Of a stretch of DNA of 64,000 nucleotides, positions 25,656 through 37,866 are shown piece after piece. The DNA is from Lojkania enalia. Lineage: Eukaryota; Ascomycota; Dothideomycetes; Pleosporales. The notes beneath the pieces were generated by a model, which worked only from the letters and a program-made list of their open reading frames with translations, was not told the DNA's origin and did no database searches. The translations under genes were made by a program, and so were the position numbers. Each line of letters opens with the position of its first letter. The first letter of the stretch is position 1. The DNA lies in the NCBI GenBank assembly GCA_010094045.1, contig ML986578.1:620001-684000 (forward strand). The letters run 5' to 3'.

Positions 25656-27133
25656 TCACAACTTCAGTAGCCACTCATGCCTCTCTAGGAAGCGTTTCAC
25701 GCACTCGACAAATCTGTCTAACTCGGCATCCGGAGTTCCCAGGATCAAAGCAATGTACCCGCGCTTTGTCATCCAGAACCCATCCTCCATCAGCTCTAGC
25801 CAGAACAACTCCTTCAGCCCCCAGTTATCCCTTCTCTCCCTATTGCTCGCTATATCTTTCTTACCGTCGTCGACGAAATGGATACCGACAATCGTGCCTC
25901 GGCCCGTGACAGTCATCTTAGTGCCCTGACTAATAGCCTGCAGCTTTTGCCGAAAGGAGTCACCGGCTTCGTTGACTTTGACGGCAACTTCCGGGGTGTA
26001 TACTTGCGATAAGCCGGTGTATCCGGCTGCCATACCAAGGACGTTGTTATTGAAAGTTCCCGAGTGCGCTAGGGCCTTGCCGTCTCGTGGATCGTAGATT
26101 CTCATGATGTCTCCGCGGCCACCAAATGCACCAAAGGTGATACCGCCTTCTCAACATTAGCACTGAGGCGCAAATATACTGCTCAGTAACTTACCTCCGA
26201 GATACTTGCCTAGGGACGTCAAATCTGGTGAGAGTTTCTCCAACTCTTGGAGGCCTCCAGGAGCAAGTCGACTCGTCATCACTTCATCTAAAATAAAGAC
26301 CGCACCGACTTTTCTTGCAGATTCCTGGATCTGGTGGAGAAATTCGTGCGTTCCAACAATGGCTGGTCCGGCACCCTGCATCCCCTCGACCAATACAGCG
26401 GCCACATCCCCAGATCCTTCAATAGTAGATTTCGCGCTCTCGATGTCATTATACTCAGCGACGATCCACTCATCGAGATCCACAGAGTTCTCAGTAGGTT
26501 TATCCTCGGGAAAGGAGAAGCAGCCACCGTGATATCCACCCGTAAATACGACTACTTTGCGTTTCCCGGTGAAGCGCTTCGCGGCTTGAATTGCATTGAG
26601 GTTTGCCTCGGTCCCTGAGTTTGTGAAGCGAATTAAGTCGAGGTTGAAACGTGAGCAGAGGAGTGCCGCATGCTGACTCTCGAACTTGGTGGTAGCGCCC
26701 AAATTCATACCGACATCTTTGATGACGGAAATGAGAGTGGACTGGATCAGAGGATCGGAATGGCCATATAGCCCTGCTGTTAGCTCGCCTACGAAATCCG
26801 TATATCTGATGAACAGTTGGTCCACAGGTTTCATATTATATTTATACTGCTTCATGAAGAGATATTCACTTACGTATGCCCATCCTCCGAAACCACCCTA
26901 TAGTCCGTTCCACTCTTCATGTAGATCGGGAACGGCGCAGTGTGGAGCAAGGAACGAGTATTGCCTCCGGGCAAACTCTTCACCGCTTCCTCATGGAGCT
27001 TTAGGCTCGTTGGGTTTCGTTCCACGAATCTTGTCTTGGCGGCCTCAATGGCTTCGGCGACGTTTGCATGGCCGCTCTTCACATGAATTTTTACATCGTC
27101 GATTATGGACGGGGTGACAACAGATGGAGCCAT
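25656..27133 (-). CDS. Class III PLP aminotransferase (glutamate-1-semialdehyde aminomutase-like)
   Basis: PLP-dependent fold-type I enzyme, 453 aa. Three exons on the complement: 27133-26874, 26805-26195, 26146-25656. Conserved features in order: LPGGNTRS near the N-terminus, DGHTYTDFVGELTAGLYGHSD across the first splice, FTNSGTEANLNAIQAAKRFTG for cofactor phosphate binding, GGYHGG, an AVFILDEVMTSR block with the pyridine-binding Asp (about residue 257) and SLGKYLGGG with the likely PLP lysine (about residue 287) just before the second splice. C-terminal GTFNNNVLGMAAG is also typical. Fungi make 5-aminolevulinate from glycine, so a role in haem synthesis is unlikely. Fungal members of this branch act on other amino donors, sometimes in secondary metabolism, but no biosynthetic neighbours are seen here. 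Confidence 0.92.
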
Positions 27134-28679
27134 GCTGACCCGATATTGGTTGGTTTAATAGATAACACAGGAGAGATGACTAAGACACGAGAGCAGAATC
27201 TAGTGGCTTAGGAAAGAGACCGAGTTCTCACAGCAAAAAAGTAGTTGGGGAGAAATTGGGTGATGCTGTTCTTAGAACTACGGTCGAGTCGAGGTTTGGT
27301 ACACTACGTGATATGGCGGAAATACATGTCGGATCGAAGGTGCCTATTCATTTGTCTTTTATCATTACCGCTATCGCGTCTGATGCGTTTAGCAATCGCG
27401 TAGGAGGGGTGACGTCGATTAGCGGGAAGACTTTCCGGCCTTGGCATATTTCCGAATGGCTTTCCGACGGCCAAGCCCGCCCACGTCGAATGGGAATAAC
27501 GTTGCGAAACGAGCCGTGACAGGCAAGTATATTTAAGAAACGAGTAGCGCGAAATTTACAACGTATCTTATCGGCTACTATAGTCTTGAGACGATCGGCA
27601 TATTGGATGCTAGTGAGGAGAAACTAAAACCCCATTGCACCAAACAAATTTAAGTAGCCGTTATAGTCGGCTTGTAGCAAAGTTCTTAATGGGATATTTA
27701 ATGGAGTAGAGAAGAGTTTGAATCGAATTTTTAACTTTAGACGGTTTGTGATCATAGAAACAACAAGTTTTTCAAATCAAACTGATGGGCTTCTTAGTTA
27801 TGCTGTGGTACATATGGTACCTAGGCGAGCCCCAGAAACTTTCCCAAGTTGGGATTCTTCAAAGCTAGACTTCAAAATATCAACATATTTCGCAATCTTC
27901 CAAAACTTGTGGAGTATAATCCCTGACAACAGTTACAAGAGATTTGCTAAAGGAAACTTATTACATATCCGAAGCTTGACCAAACGCGGTGGATGGAACA
28001 TGAAAATGCGGATGTAGAGGATATATTCGCAAAACTTAATTAAAGAATATGTATTTTCGGCTCTCGAGGAAAATAGAGATGAGACTTCACAAGCGCCACA
28101 TATCGCTTATCCCTACAACAACTTTACGCCCTGCGAAACCCAAACCTCTACGGTGTGCAGCCTCCTCGAAACATCGGCCCCCATCTCCCGTACACCTTAC
28201 CAATTTTGGAATATGGTCTGGGTTGCAGCAGCTCCCCACCATACCTAAACTAGCAAACAGGCGATGGGAACCGAACGTAAAATCCTGCACATGCCCATTG
28301 CCGCAAACTTACATGCTGCACCGCTTCTCGAAGTTGCTCGATTGAGGAAGATTGAGGGCGAATTGTCGATTACTGCGGTTACCATTGTCCATTTTGGTGT
28401 GAAGGGCTACGGAGGATGGAGGATGAAGCACGGCGACACCGAAGGTGTAGCATGTCCTGTATGGGGAAAGAAGTGATATGTCGCGTGGTTTTTTTGTGGG
28501 TTGGGGCAAACTGGAGTGAGTGCATCTGGATGGGGAACGGGAGACGCTCCAGTTACTGTAGCATTACGAAACAGAGATCATCCGAAATAAAGATATAGTT
28601 ATACAAGTAAGTGCAAGAGTCGTGAGACCGAATGTTTTAATCGTTGACTAGTAAATGGCCTCCCAATGGTTCCTATCCA
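27134..28679. other. Intergenic region, 1.5 kb
   Basis: 5' flank of the aminotransferase and 3' flank of the C2H2-like gene. Open frames of 60-100 codons on both strands look random in composition and are not supported. Confidence 0.4.
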
Positions 28680-30060
28680 TTAACCCATGTCATGCTTTCG
28701 GCCACTAGGAGACCTGATCTCTAACATTTCAACCTCCCGCTCGATCCTCCTACCTCTTCCGCGGCTAGGCCCTAGACTCGCACTGCGTCTAGAATTTTTG
28801 CTTCTTGACTCTGGCAGACTCAATGCACTGTCCCGCCTCCTTCGCTGGATAACTGGTTCGACAACTTCTACGATGTCTTCCTCGAGCTCGAACTCCCCAA
28901 TGCCATGATCTAACCATACGTGCCTGATGAGCGCCTTAACGTCACCACACACGGTATCACAAGTTGCGCTTCTCGAGCATAGAACGCATGAATAGCCACC
29001 ATCGACACTTTCTCGGTGGCATTTGACGACGAAGCGATTCTGTATTCTAAAGCAGCGCTCTACTCCGTCGTCATCCTTAATAATTTCCCACGATTTGCCA
29101 GGGGATAGGTGCAAGACTCGTCTGCAATAGGGACAGTAGGGTGATGAGGATGATGCAATGCTTGAAGCAAGAGCCTGGGAAGGGTGACGCTGAAGATCCA
29201 GAGCGTACAAGCAGTAGAGTGTGTGAGGCGTGGATTGTGTAGCATAGGATGTCGGAACAGAATGTGCTGTCGATTCAGTATCAGATCGTATAAGCTTGGG
29301 CCTGCTAGCGAGGTCTGCGGTAGTAGGAGTAGTTGCAACAGTACTTCGGGGTCTGGAGCCCTCTCGATGAGCCACAACTGCAGTTGATATCGCGGATGTA
29401 GTTGGAACGACAGTAACCGGGTAAGGCGGCGATGGACTGGCAGCTGCCAGCGGTGGGTGATTGAGAAATGCGCGCTGCCTGTGGTGCTGCCCTGCCAGAA
29501 TATCTACTGATGCAGTTCCTGCAGCGCGTGATGCTGCAATCAGACTCGCAAGATGATGGGATATAGGGTCTGGAGAGGTAGGCCCGTAGAGGAACGTCGT
29601 TACTAGAACTGACTGAAGGGTGATTATCTGCGATTGAAGCGACGTCTGCGAGACAACTATTCCGAAGCGTAAGTAGGTTTTCAAGGCTGGCCGCAGAAAC
29701 ATATCGTACCGTCGCCCACAGCAAACTGGGCCCCGATATCCTGAAAGCCGATTTCGAATTCACGAGTCACAGCCGCTTTGTCAAAAACGATGCTTTCATC
29801 CCCAGCGGCCTCATCATCGTCAATGAGTTCGATCCTCCTTGATCCTGAGTATCCTTTAGACCTCAAGGCCTGCTCATAATCTCTCTTCTCTTTGTTTTGC
29901 AACGTCCTGTACAGATCTCTTGTCGCGTCAAAGACGTCCAGCAGCGTATAAACTAGCGCCTGTACGACATTGGCGGGATCTGCTGTGGGATTCTACAGCT
30001 ATCAGCGCCTCGCACACCTCGATGATCGGGAGAAATTTCAACACTCACCGCTACACCCAT
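28680..30060 (-). CDS. Hypothetical protein with C-terminal Cys/His zinc-binding region
   Basis: Three exons on the complement: 30060-30049 (only 12 bases), 29992-29710, 29656-28680, 423 aa. N-terminal 100 residues are helical and charged (KEKRDYEQALRSKGYSGSRR, then IELIDDDEAAGDES). The middle is Ser/Thr/Pro-rich and probably disordered. The C-terminal third has CPYCRRVLHLSPGKSWE, then a possible C2H2 unit running from CVLC to HVWLDH (C-x2-C-x18-H-x4-H), then a basic Ser/Arg-rich tail ending GRKHDMG. The tiny first exon is supported only by frame and a GTGAGT donor. Function unknown; a nucleic-acid or protein-binding role is inference. Confidence 0.7.
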
Positions 30061-31809
30061 TTTATGATATTGAATCAGTTGCTATCGATTCATGGCTTCA
30101 AGAAGAGTAAGCAGACTCTGAAAGTTTAAGAGCAGCGCACGCGCTCGAGTCCTCATCCCACGCGCAGTCTGACTCTGGAGCGCAGCCGACAAAGCCACAC
30201 CACTAGGAAATCTTCCGAACATTGCTCCTTTAGACGGAGATGGGATCGCATATGTCGGGTGATGCATGTGTACAGCTGGCACAGCGCAATTGGCGTGTCA
30301 GCCCATTGCTTTTCCAAAATCGGCACTACACCGGCAACGGGCCGCCATCAGGACGCTGCCAGGGGCGCACAGGGTTATATGATGTCATTTCTGCTTCCAA
30401 GGCACAGCGAGGGGAAAACGCCGTTGCATTTCGTGCATAAAACCCGCGTTTGTAATTGCTATGCTCTGCTTTGGGCTGCTGGGGTGGAGATAAGCCCGAT
30501 TCTGTGAGCTGAAGGCTGCTGTCTGCCTTTGCGGGGATGCGATGTCGGAATCCGTCGCCGAGTTGGGAGACCATCACCCGACATGTCGTATGACTCCATC
30601 ACGTGCAGTCAACACGATGGAGGGTGCGATAAACGTGAAGAGAAGAGAACGACGTTCATGCGCAGCTGGGGATCATCCCTTCTCACTAGCCAGCTTGTGC
30701 CAGAATGCGACACCGAACCCCAGGGCACCGGAGGCTTGGCGTTCTTAGGCTCCCGCGCTCCAGGCCCAACCCTGCTCTCTCACACTCTATCTACACGACA
30801 GATCAAGATTGAAGGTCGGCCCAGATCTGTATTACTCCCGAATAGACAGGTGATGTCCTGTGCGACTGTGTGTCAGGGTTCGTCCATCTCCCAGTACTCC
30901 GCACTGACACAAAGACAACATTGGTCCATCGTGCACCGCAGACAACGCATGGCTACAAGCCCGATAGCGCTTCAGAAAGGCGTATACTTCGTCACTGTTG
31001 ACCTATGTGATCGCCAGCATTTTAGTTACTAGAGGAGCGTGGGAAAATAGATTGTTGCTAAATTATAGCTGTTCCCGGGGCTAACAAACGATCCAGCGTA
31101 GACGACAAATTTATTTATAATATCTACTCTTATAACCAGAGCCGCCAGTATCATCGTCCACTTCACACCCATACTATCTCTTCCGACTCGCGATCTGCTT
31201 AGCCAACAGGAGTCCCTTCAATCAATATTCCTGGGGTTGGCTTGGCTCGTCAAGGCCACGGTTAATCCAACCACTATACACCATCGGAGTCAGATAATGG
31301 CAGTGTTCTGCAGCCGCTTACTGATAAGAGATCCGGTCGACACTCTCTATTTGATCATGGCCGAAGAGGCCGATAAATGCCCAGGGCGTCCTTGAGTATG
31401 TCACCAAGAAACCCAGGATACGAGTCTCATTTCATAGGCTCCGGCCCGGAATTTTACTCGAATCTTTAACTAATTCATCCATCCTACCCCAGATTCTTTC
31501 CATAAATACCAAAGCCTAAACGACATCTCATCTACATATCTTTGCTTCGCCGTGGCCGACTAGGTAGCCTATACCTACCATGAATTCCTTATCCCGGCCG
31601 CCTCGTTCCCCATATTTGAAACAAATCATTTTTCACAACCCGAACGTTCTCCATCCTCTATATTTTGTAAGAGTTCTTTCTTTTCTTCGCACTAACTGTA
31701 TACGCACATGCCACAACAATTCTTGCAAACCCCTCCAGTAATCATATCTTGCCCGCACTCCGTCCTTCCTCCCATCCATCCCTCCCAGCATATTCTACCA
31801 CACATTGTC
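30061..31809. other. Intergenic region, 1.7 kb
   Basis: No supported gene. The longest frame (30529-31032, plus, 167 codons) starts at a non-ATG codon and has unstructured composition. The left part is the promoter of the C2H2-like gene. Confidence 0.45.
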
Positions 31810-32314
31810 TCATCTCTCTATTCTTCGCAATTGTCCTCTCCGTTCATCCCCGGCTAAACCCCCCTCATCCAACCACCACCAAATATCCGAATCCAGTGTT
31901 AAAGGAGCCCACTTCCTTCCAGTCGTGCTCTCAAACTCTTTTACAAGCGTCTCGTGGTATCTATCCAGCTCCTCCCTCATCTCTTCCCTAGATCTTGTTT
32001 CTCCGGCTAAGTCATTTGCCATGTTCTCATCCGGGGGGCGTCTACGGGTGTTCGATGGACACGTAGATACGCTCCTCGAAATCCGTAAACTCCCGTCTTG
32101 ATATCGAGATGACGCTGCGAGATCTCCGACTGAAGTGCTCAATCTACCATCTTTCCAATTCCTTCTTGTCGACACGGGACTTATTCCCGATATGACGCCG
32201 CTCCTCTAACAGTTTCGCTGTGTTGCCTCATCAGCAACTCGCACTACTTTCCGCTTAGCAAAAGTAACCATGTCGAGCATTCTTCCTGCGCTGTTCAAGC
32301 TCGCTAGGAGCCAT
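31810..32314 (-). CDS. Small charged protein, coding frame interrupted by one TAG
   Basis: Proposed exons on the complement: 32314-32269, 32217-32046, 31993-31810, giving 134 codons including the final TGA. Frames join exactly. The protein is highly charged: MAPSELEQRRKNARHAKLLE, then IGNKSRVDKKELERW, REFTDFEERIYVSIEHP, REEMREELDRYHETLVKEFE and WAPLTLDSDIWWWLDEGG. One in-frame TAG falls at codon 40 (32144-32146), just after ERW. It could be removed only by a 33-base intron, which is too short for most fungi. The second intron has a TGAC branch region and skips the AG next to it. No family recognised. Either a recently broken gene, an unusual intron or a sequence error. Confidence 0.5.
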
Positions 32315-32756
32315 ATTCGCACCTGGAATCAGCAAACCGGGACGAATATGAATCCTCAGCAAGCATGCGATTCCCAAGGTATATATATTAGCTTGCAAAT
32401 CACTTTGTTGCTCAATGTTTCGAATAGTTTCTTTGAATTACTTGCTTGCCATGTTCCATCAGCGTCAGTGGAACAATCAACGAAACTCTTGATTTAACAT
32501 TGAACATCCTCCGCGAGAAAGGTTTAAGGGCTCTTTAAGCAATCGGCACGTAACCGTATAATAGCAATGAAAAAACCTTCGAAATTGACACGCGCTGATG
32601 TTTTAAAAAAAAGATAAAAAGTATCCATCAGTGACAACCAACAACGGAAAGCAAGCAACAGCATCCAAAACATACCACCGGCCAAGAATCCCATGCACTG
32701 CTATACCACCACTACGAACGTCCTCATCAGCCAAGAATGCCTGTTAACACACCCCC
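32315..32756. other. Short spacer between two minus-strand genes
   Basis: 3' flank of the UIM protein gene and 5' flank of the small charged protein gene. A plus-strand frame at 32270-32497 begins with ATG but is antisense to the small gene's first exon and is judged a shadow. Confidence 0.4.
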
Positions 32757-34748
32757 TTACTCTCTTTTAGAGCCCTTCAGCTCCTTCTTTCGGGGATAAA
32801 AGGACATTTGCATAGCCAACTTTAAATCCGGATCGTCCTCCTTGTCATTGGCTGTATCTTCATCGGCCGTATCTAAAAGCCGCAGCGAAGAAGAGCATTC
32901 TGGAGCCTGCTTCTCACTACCTGCAGATGCCTCTTGCTCCATTTCAACATCCTGTAAGGATAACTTGATAGCTTTCCGCAACTCTGCCTCCTCGTCCCAT
33001 GCTTTTGCAAGGAACTCGCCATTCGGAGCACGTTGTTGCTTCTCCTCAAGGTCCTGTAATGACAGGCTAATCGCTTCATCAATAGCGTCATCGTCCGAGT
33101 ACTGCCGCATATATTCTTCCTTATAGAATTGCGAGGGTCCCTCACCCAGGTGGAAACCGAGCGCGGCTGACGGTCTTGAAGGAGGCGACTTCTTTTTCCA
33201 TGTCAGATTTGGTAGATCGAATCTGATCTTCCGTTTCTCGTGCCGCAGCTTTGGTGGAACGGAGGGCCTGCCCCTTTCCTCTACACTCTCGATATGCTCC
33301 ATCTGCGAATTGAATCCGTGGGGAGATGGCGGCCATGTAGGCCTCTCGAAGATCCGCTCCCTTTCATCTTCGGAATCTCGCCCGCCTTCATTATCGGCGT
33401 CCCCCGCTTCTGTCATGTTAACATCCCCTTTCTGATCTAAGGTCCATCCCTGCTGCGCTTGCTTTTCATAGTGGTTCCGTTTCTGTTGCGCCTGTTTTTC
33501 GTAGTAGGCGTATTCAGCCAATTGCGCCCTCCTTACTTCGGCCGTCATTTCCTCGAGTTCCAAAAATTCAAGCAGGTCATCCGGCCCATCAATCATGATA
33601 TGTTGAGCATTGGCCGGAGGGACAGAAATTTCTTGAACATCAGATCTCGCGCGCCGAGCGCCAGATAGACCGAGGGCTTCGCCAGGGCCCATAAGCTTGC
33701 TTGGGACTTTGGTCTCTGCATCTGGCCATGTTAGTCCACACCCATCTGGGAGGGTTACCGAATTGTCCTCCGGGGTATTCTGTCTCGCATGTAATATATG
33801 CCCGTTTCTCATTTCCTCCACCTGTCGCCATTTCTTCGCTTGCTAACATCATCAGCTCAACCCATCTCCAAATAATACAAAGAATCTACTAACCTCATAC
33901 CTCTCCAATTCCGCCGCCTGCTGATCCTTATACCACTGCACGCGACTCCGCTCCTGCGCAATACGAAACTTGACGCCCGGCTCCGCTATCTTCCACGCCA
34001 ATCTCGCATTATGATGACCCTCCTCGAAGTTCATCTGTTCAATGTGCTGCTGAAATGCGACGTCCAACTTCGCTTGTGTGGACTTGGACCATACATAGTC
34101 CCCCACAAGACGCTTCAGCTCCTAGCTGAACCGAAACACCTTGTGCTTCATGAGCATAACCCAATCCGTGTACTGTGGTTTCTTTGGATCTTCTTTTCGA
34201 GGCGTAAGAAATGGAGGGAAGAGGTCGGGATGGTCTTCGCGGTTGAGACGCGCGGCCCGGGCGGCGAAATAGGGGCCTTGGAACTCTAGAAGAGCTTCTC
34301 GGGTGCGCGACGTGGATTTTGCAATATCGTAGTTGCGGGGGTGGGGTATGTCGAGTGAGTAGAGGTCGCAGTCTGGGGTCGGAGCCCTGAGGGGTTCAAA
34401 GGGCGCCAGGGATTGCGAACTTAGTGAATCGAGGGGGTTTGACCGAGAGGAGGAGTATGAGTGATTGCCTCTTCGAGCATAGTAGTTTAGGCCACCGCTA
34501 CTCGCCGCTGAGTCTACTCCTAAGTCTGTTGTTGCCACCGTCGATTGTTCTGCTAGCTCTGGCTCCAAATCCGCACCCGGCCTGGGATCATCATGTACCT
34601 CGTCGGCCACGATGCCCGCGCACGGCTTAGGCGATTCTGTCCCGGGTTCTGATTGTGATGTGCCATCCGATGCTACCTCCTCGACAGTAATGGTCACTCG
34701 TTCAGGCAGTTCTAGTCCGAACTTTACTGGATCGTCGGAATGTTCCAT
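32757..34748 (-). CDS. Ubiquitin-binding protein with three UIMs; in-frame TAG at codon 209
   Basis: Two exons on the complement, 34748-33894 and 33842-32757, both whole numbers of codons, 646 aa if the internal TAG is read through. Three ubiquitin-interacting motifs lie near the C-terminus: DDDAIDEAISLSLQDLEE (about 530), EEAELRKAIKLSLQDVE (about 568) and DDPDLKLAMQMSF (about 624), each with the acidic patch and central A..S core. Upstream are disordered acidic regions and two KQAQQ repeats. The frame holds TAG at 34122-34124, between KHKVFRFS and ELKRLVGDYVWSK, with good protein on both sides. TGG or CAG to TAG would explain it. A 39-base intron starting GTTATG could remove it but lacks a branch site. 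An upstream in-frame ATG (34880) is less likely as start. Probable role in ubiquitin-dependent sorting or proteolysis (inference). Confidence 0.78.
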
Positions 34749-35423
34749 GACAAAATAATGAAAGTAAAGAAAGGGATAGAATATAGCATAAACTCGATAC
34801 CAAGCACGAGAGAAATGGATGGACCAAAGAGGGATTAAGGATGAAGCGGCTCTAGGGCGGGACCTACGGCCTCCCTCCATGGTTTCCTTCCTGAACTGTT
34901 GTGCATCTTCGTCGCGCCTTCCTTCTCCAGAATGTGGACTATTTGTGAATACATCAAGGCCTGACTGATTTCGCGTTGCCTTTCGAGATCAGTGAGCCTT
35001 TGTGTTTAGCAAGGTAGAGATTCATAGATATTAGAGTTGCTTGGCGACGCTGTCTATTGAAGACTAGCACTAGGCTAAGCAAGTTGGAATGAAGTCTCCA
35101 AGTGAAATTTGCCAGAAGTAACAAGCACCTGGAGTTGAATGTAACCCGAATGAGATTGTGGCCAGCAGTCGGATCGAGATTCCAAACACTAGCAAAACCA
35201 AGGAATTCCAGAATTCTGCCGGAGCCTCCATCCCAAATGTATTTCAAGGTTTGAAATACTCAATCATGCTGCTGTTCATACATTGGTTCCACCACGTAAA
35301 ATGCACCGCAACCTAAATTTCTGGACCTGGATTGGATCAAAGGAAGTGCTAGGCAGTGCCACGGACTCGACATCTGTGGGCAAAATGAACCAAAGTCCTA
35401 GTCTAATGACTAGGCACTGACCT
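34749..35423. other. Intergenic region
   Basis: 5' flank of the UIM protein gene and 3' flank of the next minus-strand gene. No gene or repeat seen. Confidence 0.45.
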
Positions 35424-36679
35424 TCAAAGCAAGACTCTTCCGCTACCGCCAGTGTCGTTATCGCGAGGTCTTGACGCGTTGCCGCTACCATCACCGCCAT
35501 GACCCTTAGAGATGCCAAATCGCTTCTCCTCGCTGAGTTGGAACGCCTTGAATGCTCGACCTAGTTCCACTTGAGCTCGAAAAGGCTCATATGCCGATTC
35601 AACCTTGACGTAGTACCGATCAAACTTATCCTGGTCCATCCCGATAAGGTCGGGCACTTGAGCCGGGTTGTCGACCTTTAAATATTTCTCCCATTCCTGA
35701 ATTTGCTTCGTCTTTTTGACACGAACATACAGAGAGTCGTCCCCTGAGTATTGAGTGTTTCCCGAATGATTTTCTGATTGAGATTGTGTCATCTATGTTC
35801 TAGTCAGTCGGATGCTCTGAATGCGCGGAGGTGGTGCTAGAGCTATTAGTACATACCGAGTCAAGATCAGCTGCGTACTCCTCCTCCTGGAGTCTCGTCG
35901 CGAGCAATTCGTCATCCATAATAGGGTCGTACTCTCCTTCAACATCCGGAATATTGCCGAGCTCAGCTTGAACCTGACCGTGGAATGTTAGTGTACCGTT
36001 TGGATTATACAGAGGTAGTTCAGCGTCTTCTGAAGCTTGCCGGTCAGGACTACGTGAGGTTGTGTCACTTCGCAAAGGTTTAGGTACGAAGCCAGCATTC
36101 CTCGGAATCTGTTGTAAGATAGCGCTGCCCTGAAAACTTGACGGTAACATCGTCTCCCGAGGTAGACCAGAGCCACGCCGAGTCGGGGCCGGCCAACCTT
36201 TTGACAAGTCGACAGCCTTATCGCGACGAGAACCCTTATTAGAGCCAGGATTTGCACCAATACGTGTATCAGAAGCGCTGATTCCAATTGATTGAATTGA
36301 ACGACTCAAAACAGGCATGGAGTCGCGCTCAATGTTAGGAAGAGCATCCAAGCTGTTGCTGCGGTTGATTTCGCGTCTAGGATTCGTATTGCCTTCGGAG
36401 CCGCCGTAATTATGAGAGACGCCAGCGTCGACTGCCGTCCACCTCTTCTCAGCTTGTGGATTCGGCTTGTTGAATCGGAAGTCTCTAGCTAGGCGAGGCC
36501 TAGGGATCAGGTCTGGGTTCGGGACGAACTTGTCTTGATTTGGGTCCGGATCCGGAAATCCCTTCGATAGCCTCTCGAACTCGTCGCTGGTGTCTTCTAA
36601 ATATGTTTGAGCCTAGATGGTCGTAGTTTGGGGGCAAATTTGGCATTTGCTTTAACGTACCTTTTTCGTGACTTAGCAT
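35424..36679 (-). CDS. Disordered hypothetical protein
   Basis: Three exons on the complement: 36679-36661 (19 bases), 36596-35857, 35792-35424, 375 aa. Both introns require an AG downstream of an earlier AG (CTAG skipped in each) to keep frame. N-terminus MLSHEKEDTSDEFERLSKG, then a proline- and arginine-rich disordered middle (NPDLIPRPRLARDFRFNKPN). An acidic helix DDELLATRLQEEEYAADLDS resembles but does not fully match a UIM-like motif. A more ordered C-terminal part reads KKTKQIQEWEKYLKVDN, then MDQDKFDRYYVKVESAYEPF. It ends in a Gly/Asp-rich tail. No known domain. It sits head-to-tail with the UIM protein gene. Confidence 0.68.
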
Positions 36680-37866
36680 CGTGCTAAACCAGCATATTCC
36701 AACACAACAAGGGATCAAAGTGTTTCCGTTTGCGTTGAAGTGTGTGGGAATCTATTATGGACTTATTTGTTGCTAAGAAAGCAGTGGCGCGGCTATGTAT
36801 CAAACATGTTGTTAGGTGAGCGGAGTGGCCTGTGCCCTTTTACGTCGCCACGGAGAAGACGCGCAGCGCCAGTAAATAGGCGAGAAATAACAGGTACGGG
36901 CTCCGGGGAATTAACGGAGATTTATACCGACAAATTAGTATGACACGTGAGATGAAACAAATGAAATACAACGCTGGCTTCGGCTTAGACTGGCAGGCCA
37001 GAGGCAGACTAGGCATTCAGAGAACTAGGCGGTGCATGCAGGCGAATGATATTCCGGAAGGGGGTATGAGATCTAATGGAGAGATGATGAGCATTCAAAA
37101 TCAACTATACTCTGGGCAAATTTTGTAAGAAAATTTGCCTTGTTATGGATAGGGGTATGACTAGTAGACTCGTGCAGTATTTAGCGATGTCCTCCCTCCA
37201 GCAAGAGCGGCCCAGCTTCACTAACCACTGCAACTCTTCAAAACTCCAAGATCAACATGGTCATGTTTCCAAAGGACTCTGTCAACTTCATCGACACGCC
37301 ACCTGTTGGCTCACCGGTTGATACCTATCCGATGCCCCTGTGGATAGTTGAAAAATATCCAGTGACACTAGCATCTCAGCTGCCTGTCGTAGACTGATTA
37401 ATCTCAGAATTATGCGACCTTAGGTCCGACAACACCGATTCGAGTTTTGTGAAGGGATATGCAGCAGTGGTGTTTGATGTGTATCCTCTTGTGATAGTTC
37501 GGTTTTTGCAGACTGGGAAATCAAGAAGTAAGCTAGTACTTTATCGCATGAATCTCTAATCCAGGCTGCCCAAATCATTGTTGAGCAACAGAATATTTGG
37601 TTCCCTTGAAGAGAGACAAATTAGCAAAGCAGGCATATGGGAGTGGATGGCCTCCAAGACTAGCGAGACGGTAACGATTGCTACGTATAACATTATTGGG
37701 ATATCTATCGACGATGTGTAGACAGGAAATGGCGATATATATGAGGATTATGGCCAAGCGAGGGCGCTCAATACTACTTTGCACTCAGCGGAGAGACCAC
37801 GCCTGATCGAAACTCGCCGCTGATTAAGGAGCTATTAGTAGAGGCACAGCCACCAAGAAGACGTAC
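36680..37866. other. Intergenic region, 1.2 kb
   Basis: Promoter of the disordered-protein gene on the left and 3' flank of the membrane protein gene on the right. The last 93 bases (37774-37866) may be coding if the membrane gene has one more exon. Confidence 0.4.

Noticed and set aside
30529..31032. 167-codon plus-strand open frame
   Set aside because: Starts at a non-ATG codon, has unstructured composition, no splice logic and no family resemblance.
32144..34124. Reassignment of UAG to an amino acid in this organism
   Set aside because: The helicase, potassium channel, second MFS transporter and SR protein all end in TAG at the expected place.
34125..34145. An 18-base intron (GTG...CTAG) removing the TAG in the UIM gene
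   Set aside because: Far below any known fungal intron size and without room for a branch site.
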